From the NCBI GenBank assembly GCA_030145385.1, contig JAQYVU010000002.1, positions 114,682 to 178,681 on the forward strand: a stretch of DNA of 64,000 nucleotides, given 5' to 3'. Shown piece by piece: positions 62,818 through 64,000 of the stretch. The stretch's first letter is position 1. Each line of letters begins with the position of its first letter. Under the pieces are notes generated by a model. The model did not search any database and was not told the DNA's origin. It saw nothing but the letters and a program-made list of their open reading frames with translations. Both the position numbers and the translations under genes were made by a program. This stretch comes from Desulfococcaceae bacterium (GTDB lineage: Bacteria; Desulfobacterota; Desulfobacteria; Desulfobacterales; Desulfosalsimonadaceae).

Positions 62818-64000
62818 ATGTCACGGGTTCTCATTATCGGTGCCGGGGGGGTCAGCCAGGTGGTCACGCACAAATGCGCACAGGCTCCCGAAGTTTTTAC
62901 AGATATCTGCCTGGCCAGCCGGACAGTTGAAAAATGCGAAAAGATTGCGGCCCAGCTGCCACGCTCCGCTAACTCAGCTCAAATTGCCACCGCTCAAATT
63001 GATGCGGATAATGTACCGGAACTGGTTGCCCTGATCAGAAAATTCAACCCGGATCTGGTGATCAATGTGGCCCTCCCCTACCAGGACCTCCATATCATGG
63101 ACGCGTGTCTTGAAACCGGCGTGGACTATCTGGATACCGCCAATTACGAACCGCCGGACGAGGCCCGGTTCTGTTACCAGTGGCAGTGGGATTACCATGA
63201 GCGATTCAAAAAACGCGGCATCATGGCGCTGCTCGGCAGCGGATTTGATCCCGGGGTCACCAATGTGTTCTGCACCTGGGCCCAAAAAAATCATTTTGAC
63301 GAGATTTTTGAAATCGACATTATTGACTGCAATGCCGGAGACCACGGCCAGCCGTTTGCAACCAACTTCAACCCGGAAATCAATATCCGTGAAGTCACGG
63401 CAAAGGGCAGATATTTCGATTCCGGCAAATGGATGGAAACCGAGCCTCTGTCGGTTTCAAAGGAATTTGATTTTCCCGAGGGCATTGGTCCGAAGAAAAT
63501 TTACCTGATGTATCATGAAGAACTCGAATCCATCGTCAAACACATACCCGGCATCAAACAGGCCCGGTTCTGGATGACATTTTCGGACAATTATCTGAAA
63601 CATCTTGAAGTGCTTGAAAATGTCGGCATGACTCGCATTGACCCGGTGACGTACAAAGGCATAGAAATCATTCCCTTAAAGTTCTTAAAGGCACTGCTGC
63701 CGGACCCGGCGTCATTGGGGCCGCTGACTAAAGGCAGAACCTGCATCGGATGCCTGATACGCGGGAAAAAGGACGGGAAAGACAAGCAGTATTATATTTA
63801 CAATATCTGCGATCACGAAAAATGCTACGCGGAAGTTCAGTCTCAGGCAATTTCCTATACCACAGGCGTTCCGGCAATGATCGGCGCCATGATGATGCTG
63901 ACAAATAAATGGCGGGGCAAGGGCGTGTTTAATATGGAACAGTTTGATCCTGCGCCGTTTATGGAAAAACTCAATATCCACGGACTGCCATGGACCGAAA
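62818..64000 (+). CDS. Carboxynorspermidine synthase / saccharopine dehydrogenase-like, 3' end off window
   Basis: The 394 visible codons begin at ATG 62818 after AGGGAG. The N-terminal Rossmann motif is VLIIGAGGVSQVVTHKCAQ, then CLASRTVEKCEKIA and LVINVALPYQDLHIMDACLE, and GSGFDPGVTNVFCTWAQKN, the hallmark of carboxynorspermidine dehydrogenase. This NADPH enzyme condenses putrescine or diaminopropane with aspartate semialdehyde in the alternative spermidine route. It is adjacent to speA, as expected. Family members are about 400 residues, so only a few are missing. The decarboxylase partner is not in view. Confidence 0.93.
   Translation, partial: MSRVLIIGAGGVSQVVTHKCAQAPEVFTDICLASRTVEKCEKIAAQLPRSANSAQIATAQIDADNVPELVALIRKFNPDLVINVALPYQDLHIMDACLETGVDYLDTANYEPPDEARFCYQWQWDYHERFKKRGIMALLGSGFDPGVTNVFCTWAQKNHFDEIFEIDIIDCNAGDHGQPFATNFNPEINIREVTAKGRYFDSGKWMETEPLSVSKEFDFPEGIGPKKIYLMYHEELESIVKHIPGIKQARFWMTFSDNYLKHLEVLENVGMTRIDPVTYKGIEIIPLKFLKALLPDPASLGPLTKGRTCIGCLIRGKKDGKDKQYYIYNICDHEKCYAEVQSQAISYTTGVPAMIGAMMMLTNKWRGKGVFNMEQFDPAPFMEKLNIHGLPWTE

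Overview
The window looks like chromosomal DNA of an anaerobic, probably sulfate-reducing, delta-type proteobacterium (Desulfobacterales-like). This is inferred from a sulfide-dependent Thi4 thiazole synthase instead of ThiG/ThiH, a fused ADP-forming acyl-CoA synthetase, the arginine decarboxylase / carboxynorspermidine-type polyamine pair at the right end, and sigma-54 promoters. Base composition is moderate, with clearly AT-richer inserts at about 7.7-8.4 kb and 25.9-31.6 kb. No rRNA, tRNA or CRISPR array was seen.

Layout. 0-2.2 kb: thiamine operon (thi4, then thiC running off the left edge) behind a TPP riboswitch with a terminator. 2.6-9.2 kb: PilZ protein, secreted protein, metF, RhlE-like helicase coupled to a queuosine-tRNA mannosyltransferase-like protein, cytidylate kinase, KhpA and a small Cys protein. 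9.4-12.1 kb: PAS histidine kinase and NarL-type regulator. 12.4-22.4 kb: UbiB-like kinase, then an ion and osmotic block (YitT-type protein, CaCA antiporter, ZntB/CorA, three MscS channels, and a protein resembling a degenerate ATPase with a C-terminal winged helix). 22.6-25.9 kb: hypothetical gene, ADP-forming acyl-CoA synthetase and a 34-codon peptide. 25.9-31.6 kb: a decayed accessory segment with a rhodanese/flavoprotein chimera, a membrane gene with an in-frame stop between diverged direct repeats, a SpecificRecomb-family gene, a Cys-rich protein, an antiporter fragment and a CNNM protein. 31.7-39.2 kb: large TamA-like and TamB-like pair and a frameshifted usp. 39.6-42 kb: outer-membrane barrel, a 48-residue Cys4 protein with a sigma-54-like promoter, and an Na/Pi symporter fragment.

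42.3-58.4 kb is the most interesting part. A rightward operon (RimB-like retropepsin, RimK with a C-terminal RCK_C domain, M14 deacylase) converges on a long leftward cluster. In transcription order that cluster is: methyltransferase/ATP-grasp fusion, M14 deacylase, ATP-grasp/M20-like fusion, gamma-glutamyltransferase without a signal peptide, N-formylglutamate-amidohydrolase-like protein, GNAT/nitrilase fusion and a cation-chloride-cotransporter-type permease. The cluster starts at a good sigma-54 promoter and is divergent from a sigma-54 activator that has no sensor domain. My reading is a regulated pathway that makes, edits and perhaps transports a small peptide or amide. No product is known to me.

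58.5-64 kb: HU and a DksA/TraR-type zinc finger protein, divergent and each with its own sigma-54 promoter, then two small proteins, speA, and a nearly complete carboxynorspermidine synthase-like gene.
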